A stretch of DNA of 64,000 nt, from positions 6,448,001 through 6,512,000 of the forward strand of contig NZ_CP117883.1 in the NCBI RefSeq assembly GCF_028736215.1, given 5' to 3'. This document shows, one piece after another, positions 42,987 through 51,322 of the stretch. Each line of letters opens with the position of its first letter. Position 1 is the stretch's first letter. Below the pieces are notes generated by a model. That model saw nothing but the letters and a program-made list of their open reading frames with translations. It made no database searches and was not told the DNA's origin. Origin of the DNA: Mucilaginibacter sp. KACC 22773. GTDB lineage: Bacteria; Bacteroidota; Bacteroidia; Sphingobacteriales; Sphingobacteriaceae. Both the position numbers and the translations under genes were made by a program.

Positions 42987-43643
42987 ATGGGTACAATTAA
43001 ATTAGGTATAGTAGATGATCATAAAATTTTCAGGAATGGTTTAAAAGCCACCCTTGAAGATTGCGAAAATTTCGACTTGATACTTGAAGCATCAAACGGT
43101 AAAGAACTGATGGGTTTATTAACAACCCAAACGCCTGATGTGCTTTTAATGGACATTAAAATGCCCGAAATGGATGGTATCCAAACGGCAGCCCTGGTGC
43201 ATCAGCAGCATAAAACTATCAAGATACTGGCACTATCGATGTTTAACGAAGACAAGTATATTGTTGATATGATGAAAGCAGGCGCATCGGGCTACCTGCT
43301 AAAAAACGCCGAACCGGAAGAAATTATTGAAGCAGTATCTACTGTGCATAATAAGGGTTTTTATTTTAACGAGCACCTGTCAATCACCCTTATTAAGCAA
43401 CTGGTAGGTAATGACCATTCCGAAAGCATCGCGCCTAACAAAGCCGATTTAAACGAGCGCGAAATTGAAGTACTGAAGCTGGTTTGCCAGGAATACTCAA
43501 ATCAGGAAATAGCCGATAAAATTTTCCTGAGCGTACGCACCGTTGAAGGGTACCGGGCACGTTTATTTGAAAAAACGGGGTCAAAAAACCTTGTGGGCCT
43601 GGTAATATATGCAATAAAACGCGGTATAATTAATGTAACCTGA
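42987..43643 (+). CDS. NarL/LuxR-family response regulator
   Basis: A 218-residue regulator. The receiver domain has the acidic pair in IVDDHKIFRNG (residues 8-18), the phospho-acceptor Asp56 in LLMDIKMPEMDG, and Lys in YLLKNAEPEE. The C-terminal LuxR helix-turn-helix is LNEREIEVLKLVCQEYSNQE followed by RTVEGYRARLFEK. It is the partner of the preceding kinase. Its targets may include the nearby CPGSxGCP genes, but no binding site was identified. Confidence 0.93.
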   Translation: MGTIKLGIVDDHKIFRNGLKATLEDCENFDLILEASNGKELMGLLTTQTPDVLLMDIKMPEMDGIQTAALVHQQHKTIKILALSMFNEDKYIVDMMKAGASGYLLKNAEPEEIIEAVSTVHNKGFYFNEHLSITLIKQLVGNDHSESIAPNKADLNEREIEVLKLVCQEYSNQEIADKIFLSVRTVEGYRARLFEKTGSKNLVGLVIYAIKRGIINVT

Positions 43644-43648
43644 GTTTA

Positions 43649-44545
43649 TTATGCAGATAACTTTTTGGCGCTGCCTGCAAGGTTCCGCATAAATCTTTTG
43701 CGGTAATTAAGTGGGCTTAAATTCATTTTGGCCTTAAACATTTTATAAAAATGGGATACATCGCCAAAACCGCTTTCATAGGATATTTCTGAAATAGGCT
43801 TATCGGTTTGCACCAACTGCTGTATAGCGTAATTAAGCCGGTATTCAATTATAGTTTCCATAAATGTTTTGCGGGTTACTTTTTTAAAGTATTTGCAAAA
43901 AGCATTGGTGGTCATGTTGGCAATACTTGCTGCGGCATCCAACGACACCTGTTTCCTGAAATTTTCTACCAGGTAAGCAAATACGGGGTTAATGCGCTCC
44001 TGCTCGGCTGTCGAACGCTCGGCTATAACGCGGTGCTGATCAAGCAAAATATATTCGTCAGATGAAGCCAGGCGCTGCAATATCTCCAACAAGCCTATCA
44101 ATACCCTAAAATTGCTCTTTTCTTCAACCAGGCTTTGCAGCATCTGCTTTACCTCCTGCTGCGTTTCTGAATGGAATGATACACCGCAACCGCTTTTTTG
44201 AAACAGCTTTTTAATGTGCAATAATTCAAACTTGTTAAAAAAGTCGTCGCCCAAAAACGCATCATTAAACTGAATTACAATGGCGCTTGCCTCCTCGGGC
44301 GAAACATTGGCAATATCCAGTTTCCAGCAGTGGGGCAAATTTGGGCCAAGCAACACCAGATCGTCTGATACAAAATCTTCCATATGGCTGCCCACATACC
44401 GTTTACCACTCCCTTTTAAAATACATGTCAGTTCATATTCGGGGTGAAAATGGTAAGGCGCGTCAAACGCCAGCTTATCAAATTTTTTGACAAGGAACGA
44501 TTGACTAACAGAGGGCTGAAGAACTTCGTATGAGGCTTTTATCAT
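43649..44545 (-). CDS. AraC-family transcription regulator with cupin domain
   Basis: A 298-residue regulator. The N-terminal cupin (about 20-120) has PYHFHPEYELTCILKGSGKR and DLVLLGPNLPHCWKLDI, the usual ligand-sensing half. The C-terminal AraC domain has two helix-turn-helix units: LDAAASIANMTTNAFCKYFK and PISEISYESGFGDVSHFYKM, ending in NLSPLNYRKRF. It is divergent from the phytanoyl-CoA dioxygenase-like gene 125 bp away and probably controls it. Sugar-responsive relatives are common in this phylum. Confidence 0.9.
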   Translation of the reverse strand: MIKASYEVLQPSVSQSFLVKKFDKLAFDAPYHFHPEYELTCILKGSGKRYVGSHMEDFVSDDLVLLGPNLPHCWKLDIANVSPEEASAIVIQFNDAFLGDDFFNKFELLHIKKLFQKSGCGVSFHSETQQEVKQMLQSLVEEKSNFRVLIGLLEILQRLASSDEYILLDQHRVIAERSTAEQERINPVFAYLVENFRKQVSLDAAASIANMTTNAFCKYFKKVTRKTFMETIIEYRLNYAIQQLVQTDKPISEISYESGFGDVSHFYKMFKAKMNLSPLNYRKRFMRNLAGSAKKLSA

Positions 44546-44670
44546 TGCATATTTTAACGTATGATTTATTAAAAAGTTAGGTTATGGATAAAATAATCCA
44601 CAATTACACCATTCATTTCATTTTTTGTCAGCTAAAGTTAAACTTACTTTGAATATAAACTAAAAAAAAT

Positions 44671-45492
44671 ATGAATGCAAAGGTTTCTGAGCTGTCAGCG
44701 CTGGATGATTTTATCAAATTACCGGAAGAAAACATTCTGGAGTTCCGCAAAAAGGGGCATACCTTAATTCAAAATATACTTTCAAAAGAAGAAACTATAG
44801 TTTACCGCCCGGTGATTGTAGATGCTGTTGAAAGGTACAATACCGAAAAACGCAAACTGCAAGACAGAGATACTTACGGCAAGGCATTTTTACAGATCAT
44901 GAACTTATGGCAGGTGGATGCCAATGTAAAACGCTTTGTTTTTGCCAAACGAATGGCCAAAATTGCTGCCGACCTGATGGGAGTTGAAAATGTACGTCTA
45001 TATCATGACCAGGCCTTGTTTAAAGAAGCCGGAGGAGGCCCCACCCCATGGCACCAGGACCAATATTACTGGCCGATAGATACCAATAATACAGTAACCA
45101 TGTGGATGCCTCTGGTTGATATTAACGTAGATATGGGCATGCTTACTTTTGCCTCAAACTCCTATACCAATGGCGCGGTATTTAATCATGAAATATCCGA
45201 CGAGTCAGAGTCGGCATTTGACGATTATGTAAAAAAGAAAGGCTTCCCGATAAGCAGGGCGCAAACCATGAAAGCAGGCGATGCCACCTGGCACCGGGGT
45301 TTTACTATTCACAATGCGCCGGGCAACAACTCCGATAAAATGCGCGAGGTAATGACCGTCATATATATAGCCGATGGCGCACGCATCACGCCCTACAAAA
45401 ACGACTGGCAAAAAAATGATCATCACAAATGGCTGATGGGCAAACCTATTGGCGGGCTGATAGATTCTGAACTGAACCCTAAGCTGTTGTAA
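44671..45492 (+). CDS. Phytanoyl-CoA dioxygenase (PhyH)-family oxygenase
   Basis: A 273-residue non-haem Fe(II)/2-oxoglutarate oxygenase. The iron ligands are His128 and Asp130 in TPWHQDQYYWP and a distal His in WHRGFTIHNAPGNN (His214 by position). MWMPLVDINVDMGMLTFA forms the conserved strand region. Substrates in this family vary widely (fatty acids, amino acids, small metabolites), and none is indicated here. Divergent from an AraC regulator and followed by a terminator. Confidence 0.88.
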   Translation: MNAKVSELSALDDFIKLPEENILEFRKKGHTLIQNILSKEETIVYRPVIVDAVERYNTEKRKLQDRDTYGKAFLQIMNLWQVDANVKRFVFAKRMAKIAADLMGVENVRLYHDQALFKEAGGGPTPWHQDQYYWPIDTNNTVTMWMPLVDINVDMGMLTFASNSYTNGAVFNHEISDESESAFDDYVKKKGFPISRAQTMKAGDATWHRGFTIHNAPGNNSDKMREVMTVIYIADGARITPYKNDWQKNDHHKWLMGKPIGGLIDSELNPKLL

Positions 45493-45497
45493 TAAGC

Positions 45498-45533
45498 AAA
45501 AAGCTGTTTTATTTGCAAAAACAGCTTTTTGTT
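45498..45533 (+). terminator. Rho-independent terminator
   Basis: AAAAGCTGTTTT pairs with AAAACAGCTTTT across a short loop, followed by TGTTT. It ends the dioxygenase gene. Confidence 0.85.
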
Positions 45534-45604
45534 TATAGTGTATTATTATGAAGCAACTTTTAACAGCGCTTATCGATCTTGCTTACATAATAAATCTGCT
45601 ATTG

Positions 45605-47044
45605 TTATGGAGTGGCCACTGTCCACTGCTGGCACGTCGATCCGTTATAATCAAATAGCGCAAGCTGAACTCCATCGGCCGTTGATGCATTTGGCACCTC
45701 AACAACGCGGTTGCCATTCAAAGGAGTAAATACTAAGTTGCCATTACCGGCCCTTGACAAATCAAACTTCTGGCAATTATTATTGAGATAAGCATACAGG
45801 TCCAGCGGGGCCCCGTTTGCCGCATTGCAATTAACAACATCTGCAGCTAAACCGCCTTGCGCGCATGTTATTTTAAAAACACCATTTCCAAGAGCGGTAA
45901 AATCCCATTGCTGGCATAAAAGCCCATTGCTTGTATTTTGTGCTATAGCTTGTTGCGAAGCCCCTGTACATCCCCAGTCGTCCCAAACTTTACCACTGTT
46001 GCTATTTATAATTTTATAGCGCCCGGCAGCAATCCAATCCTGGGTAATAAAAGGCCAGCCACCCGACCAACCCATATTACCAACTGCCAATGTAGGCGTA
46101 CCACTGTTATTGCCGTCATAATAATGATAGGTAAGAAAATTGAACCCGTTTTCGGTATAATAGCCCACCTGACCGGGGCCGATATATTTACCTGATGAAC
46201 TTAATACTGTAGTACCGCCGCCGCTGAGCAAATTAACGCCGTTTTTATCAACATAGGTACCATTGGGACTGGTTGACCGGCCCATTTGGACATAATAGGT
46301 GCTACTGGTACCGTTACAGCAAATACCCTTATTGTAAAACAGGTAATAATAACTGCCATTCCTGATTACGTATGATGCTTCATTTTCGCTGCTACTGCTG
46401 CCGGCTATGTTTTTAACCGTGCTGTTAAGTCTTTTACCTGTTGAGGGATTTATCTGGGCTATCCAGATCCCCGTTAAGTGCGAACCAAAAGTCATCCAGT
46501 AGTTACCGCTGGCATCAGCGAAGACCGAAGGATCGATAGAACCGTATACAGTATTATTATCTGAATAAACAACCATACCCTGGTCTGTCCATGTAGTTAA
46601 ATCGGTACTGGTTGCTACGCCTATTGCGCAAGGCCTTGCACCCATCGAAACAGAGTAATACATATAATACTTGCCACCCATGTAAATACATTCCGGCGCC
46701 CAAAAATTGCCTCCAAAGTTAGAAACGTATGTGTTTATCCAACTGGGCCAGGTACCTGAAGCGAAAACGGTTGAAGCCGTTGTCCATTTTATTAAATCGG
46801 TTGAGGTAAGGTGATATATTTGATTTCCCGTACCCCAGATATGATAAACCCCGTTGCGCTTAATTATGGTAGATGGATCGTGAATGCCGGTAGCACCGGC
46901 TAATGCATTAATGGTTTTGGCCTTACTAACCAGCGGCACTTCTGTTTGCGTAGTGTTATTAAGCTTTTCGGTTTTTTTGCAGCTTATTATTATTCCCGCT
47001 GCGAGAATTATGCAAAGCGCGGCCAGTGAAAAATATCTTTTCAT
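45605..47044 (-). CDS. GH43 endo-arabinanase-like lipoprotein with ricin-type lectin domain
   Basis: A 479-residue lipoprotein (lipobox IISC, Cys22). Residues about 50-345 form a GH43 five-bladed propeller: the general base Asp56 in GIHDPSTI, the pKa-modulating Asp171 in GSIDPSVF, and the acid Glu222 in SENEASYV. FWAPECIYMGGKYYMYYS and the GICCNGTSSTYYVQMGRS segment are typical of endo-1,5-alpha-arabinanases. Residues about 345-479 are a ricin/CBM13-like trefoil with repeated CQQW or CQKF motifs. It probably cuts arabinan at the cell surface. It stands alone, near the AraC regulator. Confidence 0.9.
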   Translation of the reverse strand: MKRYFSLAALCIILAAGIIISCKKTEKLNNTTQTEVPLVSKAKTINALAGATGIHDPSTIIKRNGVYHIWGTGNQIYHLTSTDLIKWTTASTVFASGTWPSWINTYVSNFGGNFWAPECIYMGGKYYMYYSVSMGARPCAIGVATSTDLTTWTDQGMVVYSDNNTVYGSIDPSVFADASGNYWMTFGSHLTGIWIAQINPSTGKRLNSTVKNIAGSSSSENEASYVIRNGSYYYLFYNKGICCNGTSSTYYVQMGRSTSPNGTYVDKNGVNLLSGGGTTVLSSSGKYIGPGQVGYYTENGFNFLTYHYYDGNNSGTPTLAVGNMGWSGGWPFITQDWIAAGRYKIINSNSGKVWDDWGCTGASQQAIAQNTSNGLLCQQWDFTALGNGVFKITCAQGGLAADVVNCNAANGAPLDLYAYLNNNCQKFDLSRAGNGNLVFTPLNGNRVVEVPNASTADGVQLALFDYNGSTCQQWTVATP

Positions 47045-47582
47045 AAAAAATTTAGAATAAATGGTAATTGCCTACTCTTTTAGATTTTCGGCTTCGTCTT
47101 TAATTGGTAGTATCAATAAAACCCTGCAGGAGATTATTAGTGTTTATTTAACAATTATAATTAAATAAACGTCAAAATAAAACAAATTGAAAAAATATTT
47201 CCTATCGGAATTAGTGTAAATAATACACTTGAAAAGCAAAATATATTGCTGATAGACAGCAATAAACAAAAATCAACATTAATATAATACTATTTTACCA
47301 ATAAAACCTGATATACACAAGAAAAATTAAGGGAGGCAAGACGATTAATAATTGTATTAATTACAACTATAGATGCTTAAGTGAAAGCGTTGGGCTTCGG
47401 CAAGCTCCAACTCAAATCTATAGCTGTATGCATTGCTAAAAAGTTAGCTGTTTTTGTACCGCATTACAATCTCCGAAACCGGTTTTACAGGTTTAAATAC
47501 AAAAAAAGGTTGCCGGTTTAAAACCAACAACCAACACGGTTTATAAAATATATACCTTTAAAAGCAAGGCATTTACCAAAGC
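47045..47582. other. Intergenic region between GH43 and EgtD genes
   Basis: About 540 bp, AT-rich. It holds the promoter of the GH43 gene and the end of the ergothioneine operon. The only structure found is the inverted repeat at 47367-47423. No coding frame is convincing. Confidence 0.5.
47367..47423. repeat. Nested inverted repeat
   Basis: CTATAGAT (47367-47374) and ATCTATAG (47416-47423) are exact complements. Inside lies the hairpin TTGGGCTTCGGCAAGCTCCAA with a tetraloop-like CGGC. It could be a mobile palindromic element or a processing structure. Confidence 0.45.
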
Positions 47583-48575
47583 CTATGCCGCAACCCAAAC
47601 AGCATCAACAAACCATTTTTTACCATCAAAAAACTGGGTTACCGGCGCAAATCCGGCATTTATGGCAATCTGATCAGTTTGCATAATGGTGAATTTTTGA
47701 GAAATCTCCATATAGATGTATTCATCTTTTTGAAAAGAGATTGTTTCTTTACCACCGATGGTTACCAGTTGATCTTCCAGGCTAATAAGGTAGCTTTTGC
47801 ATGCACCGGTTTCCGGATCGTAGGTTGGATAATGATCAAATTTGGCAACATCAAAATTGCCCTCTAATTCGCGGTTAATACGCTCCAGCAGGTTAAGGTT
47901 AAATCTTTTGGTGATGCCCTCTTTATCGTTATAGGCCGCCAGTACAACTTTAGGATCTTTTTTAAGGTCCATCCCAATCAGCACCATATCGCCTTCAGAA
48001 AGGTGGTTGCGTAATTCCCTGCAAAACTCAATAGCTTCGGGCACGGGCATATTGCCAATGTTCGACCCTAAAAAAAGCACTACTTTTCGTCTTGGTGATA
48101 TAGATGCTGCCTTTTTAAGCATATCAAAATACTCGCCGTTAAGTCCTTTTATATTTAAGCCGGGCAACGTAACAGGTAAGGTAATATTGAGGTATGAGAT
48201 TACATTATCCGATATATCAATAGGCAGGTAAGTAAACTCGGCCTTTTTATCCAGCAAGTCTTTCAGCAGGTAGGTTGATTTCATCGCATCCCCGGCGCCC
48301 AGTTCTATCAGGTCAAAAGCATCACCATCGGCAATAAGGGCGCTGGTAATCTCGTCTGTTTTTTCCGAAAATATTTCCAGTTCGCAATTAGTTGGATAAT
48401 ATTCCTCGCAGTTCATCAGTTCCTGAAAAAGTTTATCGCCATTGGCATCGTAAAAATACTTTGAGTTTAAACGCTTCGGGGTTCCGTGCAAGCCGGCTAT
48501 AACATCATTATAAAACGAGTTTGTTTTTGCGTTTGATACTGCCGTTAAATTTGTTTGTACAAAGGTTGAGTCCAT
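47583..48575 (-). CDS. egtD: L-histidine N-alpha-methyltransferase (ergothioneine synthesis)
   Basis: A 330-residue EgtD-type enzyme that trimethylates histidine to hercynine with three AdoMet. The frame reaches back to a TTG at 48605, but the ATG at 48575 is better. Features: LHGTPKRLNSKYFYDANGDK, CEEYYPTNCELEIF, the AdoMet loop IELGAGDAMKSTYLL, PIDISDNVI, and LFLGSNIGNMPVPEA. The end FDGKKWFVDAVWVA fits the family. It is the last gene of a six-gene minus-strand operon, 19 bp after egtB. Confidence 0.93.
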   Translation of the reverse strand: MDSTFVQTNLTAVSNAKTNSFYNDVIAGLHGTPKRLNSKYFYDANGDKLFQELMNCEEYYPTNCELEIFSEKTDEITSALIADGDAFDLIELGAGDAMKSTYLLKDLLDKKAEFTYLPIDISDNVISYLNITLPVTLPGLNIKGLNGEYFDMLKKAASISPRRKVVLFLGSNIGNMPVPEAIEFCRELRNHLSEGDMVLIGMDLKKDPKVVLAAYNDKEGITKRFNLNLLERINRELEGNFDVAKFDHYPTYDPETGACKSYLISLEDQLVTIGGKETISFQKDEYIYMEISQKFTIMQTDQIAINAGFAPVTQFFDGKKWFVDAVWVAA

Positions 48576-48594
48576 ATCGTGCTGTTTTGTGCAG

Positions 48595-49746
48595 TTACCT
48601 TGCAAGCCTGATGCCGGTAAACTGCCAACGTAAATGTGTTTGAAAAAAATTGCGGTAAGTTATCCTGCTGTGGCCCGGCGATGTTGCTTCTGATGCGCCG
48701 CGCAATACTTTTTGGTTTACCATAAACTTGCCGTTATACTCGCCAATTGCACCCGGTGCTTTTGCAAACCCGGGATAAGGAAGGTACGAACTTTCTGTCC
48801 ACTCCCAGCTTTTACCCCAGCTGAATTTTGTTGCAGCTGCCTCCCACTCAAATTCAGTAGGCAACCGTAGTCCTTTCCACGAGGCGTAAGCATAGGCCTC
48901 AAAATAGCTGATATGGCAAACCGGATCCTTTAAACCAAGCGGTTGTAAGCCATGGTAAGTATAATTGTGCCATTCGCCATCAATTAAATGCCAATAAAGC
49001 GGAGCCTCAACCTTATGAGTATTCACCCAATCCCAACCCTCGGCATGCCAGTGGCGAAAATCGTGATATCCCCCACTACCAATAAACTCCAGGTATTCGG
49101 TATTGGTTACCAGGTTGGGGCTTATCTCATATGAATTTAAGTAAACTTTATGCCGGTTAAGTTCGTTATCGAAACAAAAACCTTCACCACTATAGCCTAT
49201 CTCATAAACGCCTTCATTCATTTTAACGAAATCGGCGCTTTCAGCCGTTGAGATTTTTGGCGATACATAACTATCGTCATAAGCCGGGAACAATGGGTTA
49301 TGCCCTAAAATGTATTTAATATCTGTTAATAAAAGTTCCTGGTGCTGTTCCTCGTGGTTAAAACCGAGAATGAGCAATTCCCTCACTTCTGCGGATGGTT
49401 CCTGGCACAGAAATTTGGCCATGGCCTCATCCACATAGGCCCGGTACTGGTAAATATCGGCAACTGTAGGGCGGCTTAAATTGCCTCTGTCGGTACGGAT
49501 AACGCGGTTGCCTACCGTTTCATAATAGCTATTGAAAACGTAATTATAGTTGAGATTAAATTCCTGGTAGCCCATGAAATACGGCTTCAGGATAAAGGTT
49601 TCAAAAAACCAGGTAACATGCCCGATATGCCACTTGGGCGGACTAACATCAACCACAGGCTGCACCACGTAATCTTCGGTTTGCAGCGGGCTGCAAATCT
49701 GCTCCGTTCGCAGCCTAACTTTTTTATAACAATCAGCTAAATCCAT
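48595..49746 (-). CDS. egtB: EgtB-type iron(II) sulfoxide synthase
   Basis: A 383-residue EgtB. The N-terminal DinB-like part carries iron ligands: His43 in WHIGHVTWFFET, and His131 and His135 in FNHEEQHQELLL. The C-terminal FGE-sulfatase-like part has NTEYLEFIGSGGY, GLRLPTEFEWEAAA, and the end WQFTGIRLAR. It joins hercynine to a thiol donor with O2. No EgtA or EgtC is encoded nearby, so the donor could be cysteine and not gamma-glutamylcysteine; the sequence alone does not decide. It is followed by egtD and preceded by the transporter with a 4-bp gap. Confidence 0.94.
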   Translation of the reverse strand: MDLADCYKKVRLRTEQICSPLQTEDYVVQPVVDVSPPKWHIGHVTWFFETFILKPYFMGYQEFNLNYNYVFNSYYETVGNRVIRTDRGNLSRPTVADIYQYRAYVDEAMAKFLCQEPSAEVRELLILGFNHEEQHQELLLTDIKYILGHNPLFPAYDDSYVSPKISTAESADFVKMNEGVYEIGYSGEGFCFDNELNRHKVYLNSYEISPNLVTNTEYLEFIGSGGYHDFRHWHAEGWDWVNTHKVEAPLYWHLIDGEWHNYTYHGLQPLGLKDPVCHISYFEAYAYASWKGLRLPTEFEWEAAATKFSWGKSWEWTESSYLPYPGFAKAPGAIGEYNGKFMVNQKVLRGASEATSPGHSRITYRNFFQTHLRWQFTGIRLAR

Positions 49747-49750
49747 CTAA

Positions 49751-51322
49751 TTAATTACTATTCAAATATCGTTTAAGATTTGAAATTGTTTTAATACTTA
49801 ACTTTTTTGCTTGCTGCTTGCGCATCATCAAAGCGTAGGCATTATTAAACCCAATAGGCTTCAGCCATTTTACCTGGTACCGTTTTTCAAATTCCTGCTG
49901 CACATAATCATAAGTGTTATCCTTACTTTTTGATACTTCGGCAACCGTTTTTGGCGACGCCTGCAAAATGGCCAGCAAGCCGGTACCCGTGTATTCTGGA
50001 TAAAAATCTATCTGGTCATTAGTTAAAGCATCAAAACAAATTTTGGTGCCCCCAAGGCCCGTTTTAGTGGCAACATCATAATTGGTATATCCCTTTATTA
50101 ACATACTGTAGATGTTGGCCAGGATGTATTGCTCGCCAAATATTTTTGAGCCAATACGAATGATCCCGGCAGTCCCCTCGCGGGATGATTTATACAGTTT
50201 ATTAGCCTCAAGGAAATCCTTTGCCACCCTTTCGGGGCTTTGGTGAAGATAGTCGGTACGGTAGTTTAATTCCGTCATAATGGAATCATTTATTTTACCC
50301 GAAAGCAAGTTTAATGTCTTTTCCAGGTCAGGATATTTTTTCAGTGATTCATCGCGCACAATGGGGGCAGCATAGTAGGGAGGAAAAATATTTTTGTCAT
50401 CATCTAAAACCACCAGGTCATAAGCCTTTAACCGGCCATCGGTAGAGTAGCCGCTAATTACATCCAATTGTTTTTCAAACGCTGCCTTGTACATCACCGC
50501 ATCGCTGATGACCACGGTGTGAATTTTTAAGCCGTATTTACTTTGAAGCCCCAGGTTGCCATCCTGCCTGCCCATAAATTCGGGCGTAAAACCGGCAGTG
50601 AGTTTACCGCCGTATGCAGATGGTATGAAATATAGCGATGACAAGAGTACCAGCAAAACCGGCAATGCATAAGTACTTTTCTTTATCTTTTTAAAATTCA
50701 GCTTCTGCAGCTGCGACAGCAGAAAATCAAATATAATGGCCAGTAAGGCTGCAGGTATGGCGCCCGCCAATATCATATTGGTGTTGTTGAGCGAAATGCC
50801 GCCAAAAATAAACTCGCCTAAGCCGCCCGCAGCAATATATGAGGCCAGGGTTGCCACGCCCACATTTATTACAGTAGCCGTGCGGATTCCGGCCAAAATA
50901 ACGGGCGTAGCCAGAGGCAGCTCTACTTTAAACAAAATCTGCCACTTATTCATTCCCATGGCCACAGCAGCCTCCTTCACAGAAGCGTCTACCCCGGTAA
51001 TGCCGGTATACGTATTGCGGATGATAGGCAGCAGCGCATAAAGCAACAGGGCTACGATTGCCGGTTTAGCGCCGATGCCCAGCACAGGAATCATGAACCC
51101 CAATAATGCGATGCTTGGAATGGTTTGCAATATCCCTGCTATGCCCAGTACAGGGCCGGATAACTTTACTTTACGGGTAATAAAAATACCCAATGGCAAA
51201 CCAATAATCACAGCAATAAAAAGCGAGATAAAAGTTAGGCCAATGTGCTGCAGCGTTTGCGCAGCAAGCTTATCGGCCTGCTGGCTCATAAACTCAAATA
51301 AGGTTTGCTGATGCTCATTCAT
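49751..51322 (-). CDS. Fused ABC permease and substrate-binding protein, EgtU/OpuB-like, with circularly permuted binding domain
   Basis: A 523-residue fusion. Residues 1-215 are a permease with an EAA-like loop (AVAMGMNKWQILFKVELPLA). After a last helix (218-235) the binding domain begins directly with what is normally the second lobe: LTAGFTPEFMGRQDG (241-255), YSTDGRLKAYDLVVL, FPPYYAAPIVR and LNYRTD. Only then follows the normal first half: IIRIGSKIFGEQYI (387-400), GGTKICFDAL, YPEYTGTG (441-448) and FNNAYALMMRK, ending ISNLKRYLNSN. This is a circular permutation of the choline/ergothioneine-type domain. Beside egtB and egtD, ergothioneine is the likely ligand, with betaine or choline as alternatives. 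Confidence 0.9.
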   Translation of the reverse strand: MNEHQQTLFEFMSQQADKLAAQTLQHIGLTFISLFIAVIIGLPLGIFITRKVKLSGPVLGIAGILQTIPSIALLGFMIPVLGIGAKPAIVALLLYALLPIIRNTYTGITGVDASVKEAAVAMGMNKWQILFKVELPLATPVILAGIRTATVINVGVATLASYIAAGGLGEFIFGGISLNNTNMILAGAIPAALLAIIFDFLLSQLQKLNFKKIKKSTYALPVLLVLLSSLYFIPSAYGGKLTAGFTPEFMGRQDGNLGLQSKYGLKIHTVVISDAVMYKAAFEKQLDVISGYSTDGRLKAYDLVVLDDDKNIFPPYYAAPIVRDESLKKYPDLEKTLNLLSGKINDSIMTELNYRTDYLHQSPERVAKDFLEANKLYKSSREGTAGIIRIGSKIFGEQYILANIYSMLIKGYTNYDVATKTGLGGTKICFDALTNDQIDFYPEYTGTGLLAILQASPKTVAEVSKSKDNTYDYVQQEFEKRYQVKWLKPIGFNNAYALMMRKQQAKKLSIKTISNLKRYLNSN

